Source: a virus. Taken from it: 35,031 bases of DNA. Position 1 is the stretch's first letter; each line of letters starts with the position of its first letter. Shown here piece by piece: positions 9,115-16,433 of this stretch. The stretch covers positions 1 through 35,031 of the IMG/VR virus record IMGVR_UViG_3300014050_000075. One strand, given 5' to 3'. Both the position numbers and the translations under genes were made by a program. The notes under the pieces were generated by a model. The model ran no database searches. It was not told the DNA's origin and saw nothing but the letters and a program-made list of their open reading frames with translations.

Positions 9115-9449
9115 GTACTATGAGTAGGTTTATATTGTTTGCTAGCAGCGGCAAATTCAGAAACATTAACTTTCCCATCTGCACTTACAACTTGAGTTGA
9201 ATTACCTTGATTTGCTTTGTTTATAGCTTCACTTTCGTCGCTATACCACTTTTCTATTTTATGGAATGTAAATTTACGTAACCATATAGGCATATTATAT
9301 ATAGTATAGTAATCATATCCTCCCTTCCCATGAAATACTATTTCGTGTATTTGAGAGAATAGATTTACTCTAACTTGAGGAGCTACCTCAGGCGTCAGGC
9401 CAAAAAAAGTTAAGATTAATTGGGATAGCGACCTCCTCACCGCTATCAT
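9096..9449 (-). CDS. Tail assembly chaperone-like ORF, probably expressed by frameshift from the gp26-like gene
   Basis: An open frame of 117 codons overlapping the 3' end of the gp26-like gene by 62 bases in another frame. The part after the overlap (101 aa) reads like a real protein: PQVRVNLFSQIHEIVFHGKG, YDYYTIYNMPIWLRKFTFHK, then a polar Ser/Lys-rich tail. Residues 1-16 are simply the alternate reading of the overlap. Its position between gp26-like and tape measure genes, with an out-of-frame overlap containing a T7 run (minus strand; A7 at 9402-9408), matches the G/G-T chaperone arrangement of many tailed phages. +1 or -2 slippage would make a fusion of about 340 residues. No good independent start is evident: the AGGAGG at 9432-9437 has no canonical start codon at a useful distance. 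An internal terminator hairpin covers its stop. Confidence 0.7.
   Translation of the reverse strand: MIAVRRSLSQLILTFFGLTPEVAPQVRVNLFSQIHEIVFHGKGGYDYYTIYNMPIWLRKFTFHKIEKWYSDESEAINKANQGNSTQVVSADGKVNVSEFAAASKQYKPTHSTKASRK
9376..9410 (-). promoter_or_regulatory. Candidate programmed frameshift site (T7 run plus short hairpin)
   Basis: In the gp26-like frame the minus strand reads AAC TTT TTT TGG CCT GAC GCC TGA. A -1 slip meets TGA after two codons (TTG GCC TGA), but a +1 or -2 slip on the T run enters the 117-codon frame (GGC CTG ACG CCT GAG). TTT codons re-pair perfectly in either direction. A weak hairpin TGAGG-TAGCT-CCTCA starts 11 bases after the run. Function is inferred. Confidence 0.5.
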
Positions 9450-10119
9450 CTGTAAAGTTTAAATTAACATCAGGTTGAACCTGTTTAATATATTCTCTTA
9501 ATGCTCTAGAATCACGAGCTAATAAATAATTATCTACAAAATCTCTAATAGTTTTTGTCTCTCTATCACCATTAACAGAAGTAATTAAATATTTTAATCT
9601 AGTAGTAAGTTCAGGAGAAGCATTTTTGTTAACTTTTTTAATACCTTTAATTTCAGCATCAATTTTTTTATCATCAGCTGAAGTTAATATTTTAAATGTT
9701 AATTTTGTTCCTGAACTTGGTAATGTATAGTTAAATTCATTTTCACCTGGGGTGATTAGTGATTCATCAAAATATTTATTATCTAATGTAGATAAATCTA
9801 CTGTATATTCTTTACCCCCATAATTAAAGGTATATTCGCTACCATATCCTAAAATACGAGAAGCTACAAGTAGTGCATTTTTATCTCCTACAATTAAATC
9901 ATTATAGTTAATTTTGGATACAATAAGAGATTGTAATAATTTGTCTAATACAGTGCCGTCTTGAATATATGATTGATTAGTAAGAATATCTTCTTCTTTA
10001 GCGGTCATATATTTCATTTCAACTTTACCGCTTGATAAAGGATTATCTTTAGGATATATTAGTCCTTTAGATGGCAATTCAACTACTTCAGTGGGGAAAC
10101 TAGGTTTTTCGTCTGTCAT
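9388..10119 (-). CDS. T4 gp26-like baseplate hub / tail assembly protein
   Basis: A 243-aa protein with the features of the T4 baseplate hub protein gp26 family (T4_baseplate type): PTEVVELPSKGLIYP near the start, then KVEMKYMTAKEEDILTNQSY, a VLDKLLQSLIVSKI helix, DLIVGDKNALLVASRILGYG and a strand-rich middle. T4 gp26 is 208 aa, so this is slightly longer. In T4 it is needed for hub assembly; by genomic position it also matches the first ('G') member of tail assembly chaperone pairs. The last codons NLNFFWPDA overlap the next ORF in another frame. The gene follows the membrane/coiled-coil gene after 65 bases that contain one arm of an inverted repeat and a late-promoter-like motif. Confidence 0.8.
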   Translation of the reverse strand: MTDEKPSFPTEVVELPSKGLIYPKDNPLSSGKVEMKYMTAKEEDILTNQSYIQDGTVLDKLLQSLIVSKINYNDLIVGDKNALLVASRILGYGSEYTFNYGGKEYTVDLSTLDNKYFDESLITPGENEFNYTLPSSGTKLTFKILTSADDKKIDAEIKGIKKVNKNASPELTTRLKYLITSVNGDRETKTIRDFVDNYLLARDSRALREYIKQVQPDVNLNFTDDSGEEVAIPINLNFFWPDA

Positions 10120-10142
10120 AATTCTTATTTAAATAACTTGTG

Positions 10143-10155
10143 TGATTATAAATAT
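10143..10155 (-). promoter_or_regulatory. Late-promoter-like motif before the gp26-like gene
   Basis: Coding strand ATATTTATAATCA, a close variant of ATATTTATAATAAA, 23 bases before the ATG at 10119. It overlaps by four bases the left inverted-repeat arm at 10152-10175. Confidence 0.45.
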
Positions 10156-10175
10156 TATAGGGGAAAGTTCTTTAA
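10152..10175. repeat. Inverted repeat, left arm
   Basis: This 24-base segment (plus strand begins ATATTATAGGGGAAAG and ends TTCTTTAA) is the reverse complement of 10476-10498 except for one extra G. The two arms enclose the 87-aa membrane gene. Confidence 0.8.
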
Positions 10176-10184
10176 TTGGATTCT

Positions 10185-10448
10185 TTATCCTTTTATAACT
10201 TGTTTTGGGGTTAATCTATTTTCTAGTTTATCTAATCGAGAATCGAGTTGTCGATAAACTTCTTGAAATTGTTGGTCTGTGTTTTGATGCACATCATCAA
10301 TTCTTCGATGTACATTGTTAAATTCATTTTCGCAATCTCTTGCTTGTTCTTTTAATGTGTTTATTGTTTTAATTACAATAAATGCAGCTATAACCTCGGC
10401 TACCACCAAGACTACAACCATACCTAGTACAAAATAAAATGTTGTCAT
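10185..10448 (-). CDS. Small single-pass membrane protein with coiled coil, flanked by inverted repeats
   Basis: An 87-aa protein. Residues 4-29 form one hydrophobic helix (VLGMVVVLVVAEVIAAFIVI); there is no lipobox or cleavage site, so it is probably an anchored N-terminus. Residues 30-80 are a charged heptad-like helix (VHRRIDDVHQ, EVYRQLDSRLDKLENRL). The architecture is like small phage membrane proteins such as spanin-like, holin-associated or superinfection proteins, but no family is recognised. It lies alone between the terminator after the tail tube gene and the gp26-like gene, a position where tail genes are usually continuous. Both flanks carry matching inverted arms, so it may be an inserted single-gene cassette. 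The ATG at 10448 is the only reasonable start; no Shine-Dalgarno precedes it. Confidence 0.75.
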   Translation of the reverse strand: MTTFYFVLGMVVVLVVAEVIAAFIVIKTINTLKEQARDCENEFNNVHRRIDDVHQNTDQQFQEVYRQLDSRLDKLENRLTPKQVIKG

Positions 10449-10475
10449 ATTTTTTAATTTAAATTGTTGAATATA

Positions 10476-10498
10476 TTAAAGAACTTTCCCTATAATAT
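10476..10498. repeat. Inverted repeat, right arm
   Basis: This 23-base segment matches the reverse complement of 10152-10175 with one single-base gap (23 of 24 positions). It lies 27 bases before the start of the membrane gene and just downstream (in transcription sense) of the tail tube terminator. Confidence 0.8.
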
Positions 10499-10510
10499 GC
10501 TTATAATATA

Positions 10511-10541
10511 AAAAAAGAGCTTGGGGTTGCCAAGCTCTTCT
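10511..10541 (-). terminator. Rho-independent terminator after the tail tube gene
   Basis: On the minus strand AAGAGCTTGG and CCAAGCTCTT form a 10-bp stem around a short CAAC-type loop, followed by a run of T. It lies 21 bases after the tail tube stop, so it would end the sheath-tube transcript and insulate the highly expressed tail genes from downstream genes. Confidence 0.9.
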
Positions 10542-10562
10542 TGAAAAATATGTAAGCGTTTT

Positions 10563-11051
10563 TTAGAAGTTCAATACACAATAATCCATCCCTACTGTTA
10601 AAGTAATATTTTGAACTGCAGTATCATTATCAAAATTATAATCACCAAAATTAGCGGATTTAACAAATGCACCTTTAATAATCCATTCAGATACAATGTC
10701 ACCTACAGGGCCTATAATGTCTAATGTTAAATCTTTTTTATAAAAATCAGAATATCCATCTCTACCTGTTACTGATTCGTGGTGTAGGCGAACCCATTCC
10801 ATTACAGCTTGTGCCCCAGATGGGGTAATAGGATCGAATAAAGTCATTTGAATATCACCCCACTTAAGTTTACCTTTAATTTTGCGATAAACGTTAATGT
10901 GGTTTAATACTAGTTCGCCTTGTTCAAAATTAACGCCATTTACTGCTTTTATAATATAGGCGGGAATGCCGTCTATATACATTAAAAAGCGGTTTTGAAC
11001 TTTAGGTTCAAAGGATGTGAAAAATATTTCGTTAGGGTTTAATACTGCCAT
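10563..11051 (-). CDS. Tail tube protein (T4 gp19-like)
   Basis: A 162-aa protein, the same length class as T4 gp19 (163 aa). It shows the family pattern: an N-terminal NRFLMYIDGIPAYIIKAVNG, a strand pair with VLNHINVYRKIKGKLKWGDI, the phrase MTLFDPITPSGAQAVMEWVR followed by a helix, then DIIGPVGDIVSEWIIKGAFV and a closing strand with ITLTVGMDYCVLNF. Hexameric rings of this protein stack to form the inner tube through which DNA passes. It follows the sheath gene by 39 bases that include a perfect copy of the late-promoter-like motif and is followed by a strong terminator, as expected for an abundant product that may need its own promoter. Confidence 0.95.
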   Translation of the reverse strand: MAVLNPNEIFFTSFEPKVQNRFLMYIDGIPAYIIKAVNGVNFEQGELVLNHINVYRKIKGKLKWGDIQMTLFDPITPSGAQAVMEWVRLHHESVTGRDGYSDFYKKDLTLDIIGPVGDIVSEWIIKGAFVKSANFGDYNFDNDTAVQNITLTVGMDYCVLNF

Positions 11052-11061
11052 GTTATATTAT

Positions 11062-11075
11062 TTTATTATAAATAT
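11062..11075 (-). promoter_or_regulatory. Late-promoter-like motif before the tail tube gene
   Basis: Exact ATATTTATAATAAA on the coding strand, 10 bases before the tube ATG at 11051. It would allow tube transcription independent of the sheath message. Confidence 0.55.
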
Positions 11076-11090
11076 TCCGTTTTTAAAAAT

Positions 11091-13199
11091 TTACGCAGGG
11101 AATGTAGCACCTGTTGGAGTAATGTTAAAGTCAAGATAAATAAATTCAGCAGTTTTGGTTGGTTGTAAATAAATAGCACCCATTAACATATTTCTATCTA
11201 CTACATCAGGTGTATTATTTGAATCGTCCATTACTACTTTAAATGCATACAAACCTTGACGTTGTTGTACTGATTCGAGATATGGGTTAACTTGACTTAA
11301 GAATTGGTTTCTTGTGGCAATTGTATTTTGTTCAAATACTAAGTTTAATGACACTTGAGAAATGTAAGACTTAAGAGCAATTAATAATCTACGAACATTT
11401 ACACGATCAAGAGCAGATGCTTTAGTTTGTAATGTTTTCTGTCCGTATACTACAACACCTGTTCCTGGGAAGGTTGCAATTGGGTTAACTTTAGCTGAAT
11501 ATAATGTGTCTCTATCTGTTTGGGATAATTTACGTTCAGCTCTAATTACAGTTCCTAATCCACCTCTATTGATACCTGCGGGAGCAAACCAAGGCTCAGC
11601 TATATTATCATTGTAGGCATATACACCACCAATCATAGTTGATGCTGGAACCCAAACGTTTTGTCCTAAATCAGGATCTACTGTTTGAACCCAAGGCCAA
11701 TATGAAGCCGCATATGAAGTATTTCTAGAAGCTGCTTGACCTGTAGTTGCAACTATTGTGCTGTTATAAGGTACTAAATCAAGTACATAAATATTGTCTC
11801 CTCTATTCTGTGTATTAGAGATAATACTAGTTACTTGGGAAGTATGTGAAGAATTTATTAAACCAGGAGTTAATAATATATTAAATCTATAATCATCTTG
11901 ATTAGCTAATAAATTAATTATATTTGTATAACTAGCACCTACTAATCCTTGTGTATTAGTACCTATAGTTTCATATAAGTTAACAGTAGAACTAATAGTT
12001 CCACCTGCACCACCAAATGATCCACTAGAATTAGTTGGAATTGAAGCAGTAAACGCAGGTTTAGCTATACCATTATTATCTAAATAATAAGGAGTAGGAG
12101 CAGATACAGAATCAACATATACATACCTAGAAGCATTTGGATAACTACCTATAGTTTGAATATAAGTATTAGTAATATCTAATTGTTGATATTGGTCTCC
12201 TATAATTTTAGATACATAATTAGGTTGAGTTGGATCAAGTGATAATCCTGTCCAAGTTTCTAATACAATAGGATTAGTAACCGAAATATCATCTCCTCTT
12301 CTAATTACTAAATCAAATGTACCTGATGAAGTATTAGAATTAAGTACTTGCCATCTTAAATTATCTATAGAACCACTAGGTAATGAACCTGATGTTTCTG
12401 TACTAGTACTATTCATAATAGTACCTTCAGAAATAGTTTTTAAAGTAAATGCATTTGTACCTATAGCGGCTGTAGCTCCCGAAAAAGTAATTTGGGTTGT
12501 ATGTAATGCAGTATCGTTGCTAGAGCCTGTACTAAATATAGCACCATTCCAAGCGGCTGAAGCACTAAATATAAGAACAGTAGTAGTAGCGGCGGTCGAA
12601 CCAGTAGCTGCAAAAAATCCAGCTTGTCCTACATTAGTAGCTGCATTAATTTTTTGAGTTAAGTTAAAAATACTTTGAGATTGGTGAGAACCACTTGCAA
12701 AATAGTAGAATTGTTCAGTAGTATTTATATCATCTGTCCAAGTACCACTAGCTGTAGGAATAAAGAAATAATTAGTACCCCCATTATTTATTCTAAAAAC
12801 AGGTGAACCATTAAACCCACTATTACTAGCACTGTAAGCAAAACTAGAAGAAACTCCTGCAGTTGCTGGGGTTCCGTTTGCAATAGTACTACTAGTAGCA
12901 GAAGTCCATGCTGAGGATTGGCTTACTACTCTTGTTACTAATAAGGATGTACCTCCATTATTAAAATAATTGTAAGCAGCAATTGATGTTAGATAACTAA
13001 CATTTCTGCCACCACTTACAAATGTAGTACCAAATTTATTTTGGTATTCTGAATATGAAGTTACAAGAGTAGGTATTTCAACAGGACCTTTAACAGTAGG
13101 TCCTACAAGTGCTGCACCTACCGTTACAGGTCCCGCGGTTATTTGTGATTGGTCGTTTTCTCTTGCTAAAACGCCTGGGGAAATTAAAGTTTCTGCCAT
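11091..13199 (-). CDS. Contractile tail sheath protein (T4 gp18-like)
   Basis: A 702-aa protein (T4 gp18: 659 aa). The N-terminus has the sheath signature: LISPGVLARENDQSQ, then AALVGPTVKGPVEIPTLVTS, YQNKFG and a YLTSIAAYNYFNNGGTSLLV segment. The C-terminal 200 residues carry the polymerisation domain: AERKLSQTDRDTLYSAKVNP, VVVYGQKTLQTKASALDRVN, RRLLIALKSYISQVSLNLVF and a C-terminal strand ending TPTGATFPA. Between residues about 100 and 420 lies a long Ser/Thr/Gly-rich region, probably the outward-facing variable domains. The sheath contracts to push the tube through the host envelope. It is followed directly by the tube gene as in T4. A variant late-promoter-like motif precedes it. Confidence 0.93.
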   Translation of the reverse strand: MAETLISPGVLARENDQSQITAGPVTVGAALVGPTVKGPVEIPTLVTSYSEYQNKFGTTFVSGGRNVSYLTSIAAYNYFNNGGTSLLVTRVVSQSSAWTSATSSTIANGTPATAGVSSSFAYSASNSGFNGSPVFRINNGGTNYFFIPTASGTWTDDINTTEQFYYFASGSHQSQSIFNLTQKINAATNVGQAGFFAATGSTAATTTVLIFSASAAWNGAIFSTGSSNDTALHTTQITFSGATAAIGTNAFTLKTISEGTIMNSTSTETSGSLPSGSIDNLRWQVLNSNTSSGTFDLVIRRGDDISVTNPIVLETWTGLSLDPTQPNYVSKIIGDQYQQLDITNTYIQTIGSYPNASRYVYVDSVSAPTPYYLDNNGIAKPAFTASIPTNSSGSFGGAGGTISSTVNLYETIGTNTQGLVGASYTNIINLLANQDDYRFNILLTPGLINSSHTSQVTSIISNTQNRGDNIYVLDLVPYNSTIVATTGQAASRNTSYAASYWPWVQTVDPDLGQNVWVPASTMIGGVYAYNDNIAEPWFAPAGINRGGLGTVIRAERKLSQTDRDTLYSAKVNPIATFPGTGVVVYGQKTLQTKASALDRVNVRRLLIALKSYISQVSLNLVFEQNTIATRNQFLSQVNPYLESVQQRQGLYAFKVVMDDSNNTPDVVDRNMLMGAIYLQPTKTAEFIYLDFNITPTGATFPA

Positions 13200-13220
13200 A
13201 GTATGTTTAGGTTGTATTTT

Positions 13221-13234
13221 TGATTATACATATG
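13221..13234 (-). promoter_or_regulatory. Late-promoter-like motif variant before the sheath gene
   Basis: Coding strand CATATGTATAATCA, matching the consensus except for G in place of T at the fifth position of ATATTTATAAT. It is 21 bases before the sheath ATG. Confidence 0.45.
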
Positions 13235-13251
13235 GGAAAACTTATTAAAAG

Positions 13252-13509
13252 CTAGGATTTAATAAATTCTCCTGTTTCTAAATTGATAGAACCATTTCCA
13301 TACTTTGTATCGAGCATATCACCAAACCTGATTTCTTCTTGTTTTAATTCGTTTAGTTTAGCAATTAGATCGGTTTTTTGTAGGGTTAATAACTGAATCC
13401 TGTATTCTATTTCACCAAATTGAGATGATAAATTAGCTCCGGCTTGTCTGATGATTTTAATTTGGTCTAATTCTTCAGCAGTTAAATAGAGTTTTTCGAT
13501 GTTTTCCAT
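13252..13509 (-). CDS. Small coiled-coil hypothetical protein
   Basis: An 85-aa protein starting MENIEKLYLTAEELDQIKII. Residues 10-70 form a strongly helical, heptad-patterned region (IQLLTLQKTDLIAKLNELKQ) that is probably a coiled coil; the end is YGNGSINLETGEFIKS. No membrane segment or catalytic motif. Small helical proteins of this type are common beside structural genes in environmental T4-like phages, but I do not recognise a characterised family. It lies between the fibre block and the sheath gene, with 52 bases to the sheath start, and has its own upstream motif copy, so it may be expressed on its own. A role as an assembly helper is possible but unproven. Confidence 0.7.
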   Translation of the reverse strand: MENIEKLYLTAEELDQIKIIRQAGANLSSQFGEIEYRIQLLTLQKTDLIAKLNELKQEEIRFGDMLDTKYGNGSINLETGEFIKS

Positions 13510-13534
13510 AAATTTAATTAATTTTTAGTTTGTT

Positions 13535-13546
13535 GGTTATACATAT
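13535..13546 (-). promoter_or_regulatory. Late-promoter-like motif variant before the 85-aa gene
   Basis: Coding strand ATATGTATAACC, sharing the ATATGTATAA core with the copy before the sheath gene. It lies 25 bases before the ATG at 13509. Confidence 0.35.
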
Positions 13547-13564
13547 TACAGATAGTAATAAAAA

Positions 13565-13726
13565 TTATTTTTGCTTATGTGTTTTTAATTTTTCTTTTGC
13601 TTCTTCGTTAGTTAGTAATTTACCACCCCCTGCCATCTTTTGAAATTCTTCCATAGTAATTTTGATAATGGGTTTACCACTATCTTTGATTTGTTGGAGG
13701 AGTTCGGGTGTAGGTTTAAGGAACAT
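13565..13726 (-). CDS. Very small hypothetical protein (53 aa) after the fibre block
   Basis: An open frame of 53 codons from ATG at 13726-13724 to TAA at 13565-13567. The protein begins MFLKPTPELLQQIKDSGKPI and ends NEEAKEKLKTHKQK; it contains KITMEEFQKMAGGGKLL. It starts one base after the stop of the 880-aa fibre gene (TAA-T-ATG), a spacing typical of translational coupling in this window. Composition is Lys/Glu-rich and helical, unlike the overlapping reading frame at 13612-13800, which is a shadow. No family recognised; a fibre assembly helper would fit the location but is only a guess. Confidence 0.65.
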   Translation of the reverse strand: MFLKPTPELLQQIKDSGKPIIKITMEEFQKMAGGGKLLTNEEAKEKLKTHKQK

Positions 13727-13727
13727 A

Positions 13728-16370
13728 TTATGCAGGTAAGTAACATGGGATAAGAACTATAGCACCACCAGGATTTCCTCCTAATTTTATTTCCATCCAA
13801 TAATCAGGTTCTGCTAAATAATTGTCATTACCAACAATACCATAACCATTTTTAGCGGTTGATAATGTTGTTAGTGGTGGTGAATTTGAATACTGGTCTG
13901 CAGTTATTTGAATATATTTACTACTAGCCGGGTCTGAGTATAAATCTATCCATTCTCCCGGGTTGGTTTGAATACCTATGTTAGTAGGTTCAACTGTAAT
14001 TTTATTTGAGTTATTAGTTCTTATAGCAAAATTATGACTACTATAAGTACCCACCATACCACCATTACTATCAGCTCCCATAAAGGTTACAATACTACTT
14101 GTAGTTTGAGTTGCGGTAATATATGCCCCCGTTCTATCAACAGCGTGTATTTGTCCAAGTCCTGATGCAAATCCTACACTTCCTGTTCCAAATTTGGCCG
14201 AACCACTTACATCGAGTCGGAATGCGGGTGATGTTGTGCCTATACCCACATTACCACTACCAGTAACAAACAATATGTTTGCTTGGGAAGGTGAACCCAC
14301 ATGAAGTAATCTATCTGCTGCTGCTCCACTAACATATAATTTTGCAGATGGATTAGTTAGGCCTACACCCACATTACCACTTGAGCTAATGTGCATTCTA
14401 ACTGTACCATTTGTCTCAAATTGTAGGTTTTGATTATCGTTTGTGCCTAAAACAGCAGTTGCGCCAAATGAATTACCATCTTGAACAAATGCGTTTGTGC
14501 CTGTTGGGGTTATGAATGAAGCCGTTAGTGCATTTGTTGCCCAAGAGGATGTTCCAATAAAACTTGGCGCTGTAATGTTTCCAGTAGAACTTATGCTAGA
14601 ACTTACTATTACAGATTGAACTGTTGTTCCGGTTGGTCCTATAGTAATTATATCACCACCAATTGGTGATGATTGGGAAATAAAACTATTTACAAAAGAA
14701 GTTCCATTCCATCTTGTTAAATACCCGGCAGTTAAAGAAGATGCTCCAGCTACCGATACTGTTGCGGCACCACTCCCATTATAGGTAAATGATGTTATAC
14801 CTGTTCCTTGAGTTAAATTATTTGTTACTCTCGAAGCAGTTTGGGCGTTTACTGCGTTTGAAGCACTTTGTGCCCAACTTGATGTTATATTATAAGTGCC
14901 TGTTGGTAAGAATGATGCGGTTAGTGCGTTTTGGGCCCAAGAGGATGTTCCAAATAAAGAGCCTGTAAATGAAGTTGCAGTTACACCACCTGCTACTTCT
15001 AAACGATTTGTAGGGGAACTTGTTCCAATACCCACATTACCACTACCACTTGCTAACACCATTATGTCAGTCCAAGTAATATTATTACCAGTAGTTCCTG
15101 CTCCCGCATATCTAAATCTCATTTGGTTATTACCACCCATATCTATTGCCCAGGCAGTATCATTACCTGCGTATCTCCAAGCTGCTGATTGAGATGGAAT
15201 TGCATTATACATTATTTGTGGATATGCGGTTGATGAAGCACCAACATAAATTCTTCCAGGTAAAATAGCATGAACTCCATTAAAGCTACTTCCGGCTGCA
15301 TCTAATGAAGCACTTCCGTTACCTACTGTTGATATTTGTAGTTTTGCTGTTGGGGATGTTGTCCCAATACCCACATTACCTGCGGAAGTAATACGCATAT
15401 ATTCGGTGGTATTAGTTTGAAAAGCCAAATCATATGCCCCAGTATTACCCAATGTTACTAACCCATTTACAGACTTAATTTGAAAATTATCTTGATATGT
15501 ATAAGTACCCAATGAAAGTAAATATGGTGTGAATGCATCGGAAAAAGCTTTAAATCTAAAACCAGATGTAGCGCCATTGGATACAGACGCGTCCAATATT
15601 GATGTGGGAGAAGCAGTACCTATACCTACACTACTATTATCTAACACCACCAAACTTGCAGATGCGTTACTATTTTCTATTCTTAATGCGGTTGTTGCGG
15701 ATGTTGCGCCTGAACCACGAACTTGTAGCATTGATGTTGCTAATGTACCATCTACACCTGATCTAATGCTGACTCCATTTTGGGTAGCAGATAATATTGA
15801 AGAACCAGCACCATATAAAATTGTGGAATTACCACCACCGGATTTCATTGCCATTATAATATTACTGCCATATCTAAGATAAGAAGGTGCATTATCAGAA
15901 AAAGTTAAACTATTGGAATCCGTCAAAAATCTAATAAAACTATTAGAATTTTGAAAAATTTGAGCAGAACCACTTACATCCAACCTATAAGCAGGAGTAG
16001 ATGTTCCAATACCCACATTTCCACTACCACTTATAACTAATATACTTGAATCGGTTGGTGAGCTAACTCTTAATAGTGAATCACTGTTTGCCCCACTTAT
16101 ATGTAATTCGGCTTGGGGTAACGCTGTACCCATACCTGTTCTACTACCAGAAACAATAATGGCTTCTTGATTGTAAGTTCCCATTTTAATGGTATTATCA
16201 GAAAATACCTCCATAATAGGGATACCTGATATATCATTTACTGAAAATAGAGAGCCAGATAAAGAATCGGTTACTGAAAAAAGTTCACCTTGTGAACCAA
16301 ATATATCGAGTATAGTTGAGCCCGATCCTTGTACTATGAGCCCTTTGCGGACTTTAAATTCATTTGCCAT
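13728..16370 (-). CDS. Tail fibre / receptor-binding protein with GIGT repeats (880 aa)
   Basis: An 880-aa Ser/Gly/Thr/Asn-rich protein. The N-terminus MANEFKVRKGLIVQGSGSTI leads into LFSVNDISGIPIMEVFSDN, a common anchor-like start of environmental phage fibres. It then carries several copies of a SGNVGIGTSSPxxxLxVSG motif (for example near residues 115, 250, 330, 450 and 680), alternating with sequence like GSLFGTSSWAQNALTASF. The repeats probably form a trimeric beta-fibre. Residues about 640-680 carry the NSFGATAVLGTNDNQNLQFE cassette shared with other fibres in the block. The C-terminal 60 residues (GNDNYLAEPDYWMEIKLGGN, ending IPCYLPA) look like a compact tip. I see no Peptidase_S74 chaperone. 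The gene opens with a perfect late-promoter-like motif and ends one base before a 53-aa gene. Confidence 0.75.
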   Translation of the reverse strand: MANEFKVRKGLIVQGSGSTILDIFGSQGELFSVTDSLSGSLFSVNDISGIPIMEVFSDNTIKMGTYNQEAIIVSGSRTGMGTALPQAELHISGANSDSLLRVSSPTDSSILVISGSGNVGIGTSTPAYRLDVSGSAQIFQNSNSFIRFLTDSNSLTFSDNAPSYLRYGSNIIMAMKSGGGNSTILYGAGSSILSATQNGVSIRSGVDGTLATSMLQVRGSGATSATTALRIENSNASASLVVLDNSSVGIGTASPTSILDASVSNGATSGFRFKAFSDAFTPYLLSLGTYTYQDNFQIKSVNGLVTLGNTGAYDLAFQTNTTEYMRITSAGNVGIGTTSPTAKLQISTVGNGSASLDAAGSSFNGVHAILPGRIYVGASSTAYPQIMYNAIPSQSAAWRYAGNDTAWAIDMGGNNQMRFRYAGAGTTGNNITWTDIMVLASGSGNVGIGTSSPTNRLEVAGGVTATSFTGSLFGTSSWAQNALTASFLPTGTYNITSSWAQSASNAVNAQTASRVTNNLTQGTGITSFTYNGSGAATVSVAGASSLTAGYLTRWNGTSFVNSFISQSSPIGGDIITIGPTGTTVQSVIVSSSISSTGNITAPSFIGTSSWATNALTASFITPTGTNAFVQDGNSFGATAVLGTNDNQNLQFETNGTVRMHISSSGNVGVGLTNPSAKLYVSGAAADRLLHVGSPSQANILFVTGSGNVGIGTTSPAFRLDVSGSAKFGTGSVGFASGLGQIHAVDRTGAYITATQTTSSIVTFMGADSNGGMVGTYSSHNFAIRTNNSNKITVEPTNIGIQTNPGEWIDLYSDPASSKYIQITADQYSNSPPLTTLSTAKNGYGIVGNDNYLAEPDYWMEIKLGGNPGGAIVLIPCYLPA

Positions 16371-16405
16371 AATTGTTTCCTTTTTTCATTTTCCAAAAGG
16401 GATAC

Positions 16406-16419
16406 TTTATTATAAATAT
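16406..16419 (-). promoter_or_regulatory. Late-promoter-like motif before the 880-aa fibre gene
   Basis: Exact ATATTTATAATAAA on the coding strand, in a 63-base gap. It is 35 bases before the ATG at 16370, the longest spacing among the perfect copies. Confidence 0.5.
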
Positions 16420-16433
16420 ATTAAAGATTTGTT

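Noticed and set aside
9432-9437. AGGAGG as a ribosome binding site for a separate start of the 9096 ORF
   Set aside because: No ATG, GTG or TTG in that frame follows at 5-10 bases, other genes here do not use Shine-Dalgarno, and the bases are simply Glu codons (GAG GAG) of the gp26-like gene.
13612-13800. A 62-codon minus-strand frame overlapping the end of the 880-aa fibre
   Set aside because: Its sequence (rich in Trp, Cys and Ser) is implausible, and the 53-codon frame starting at 13726 fits the spacing and composition better.
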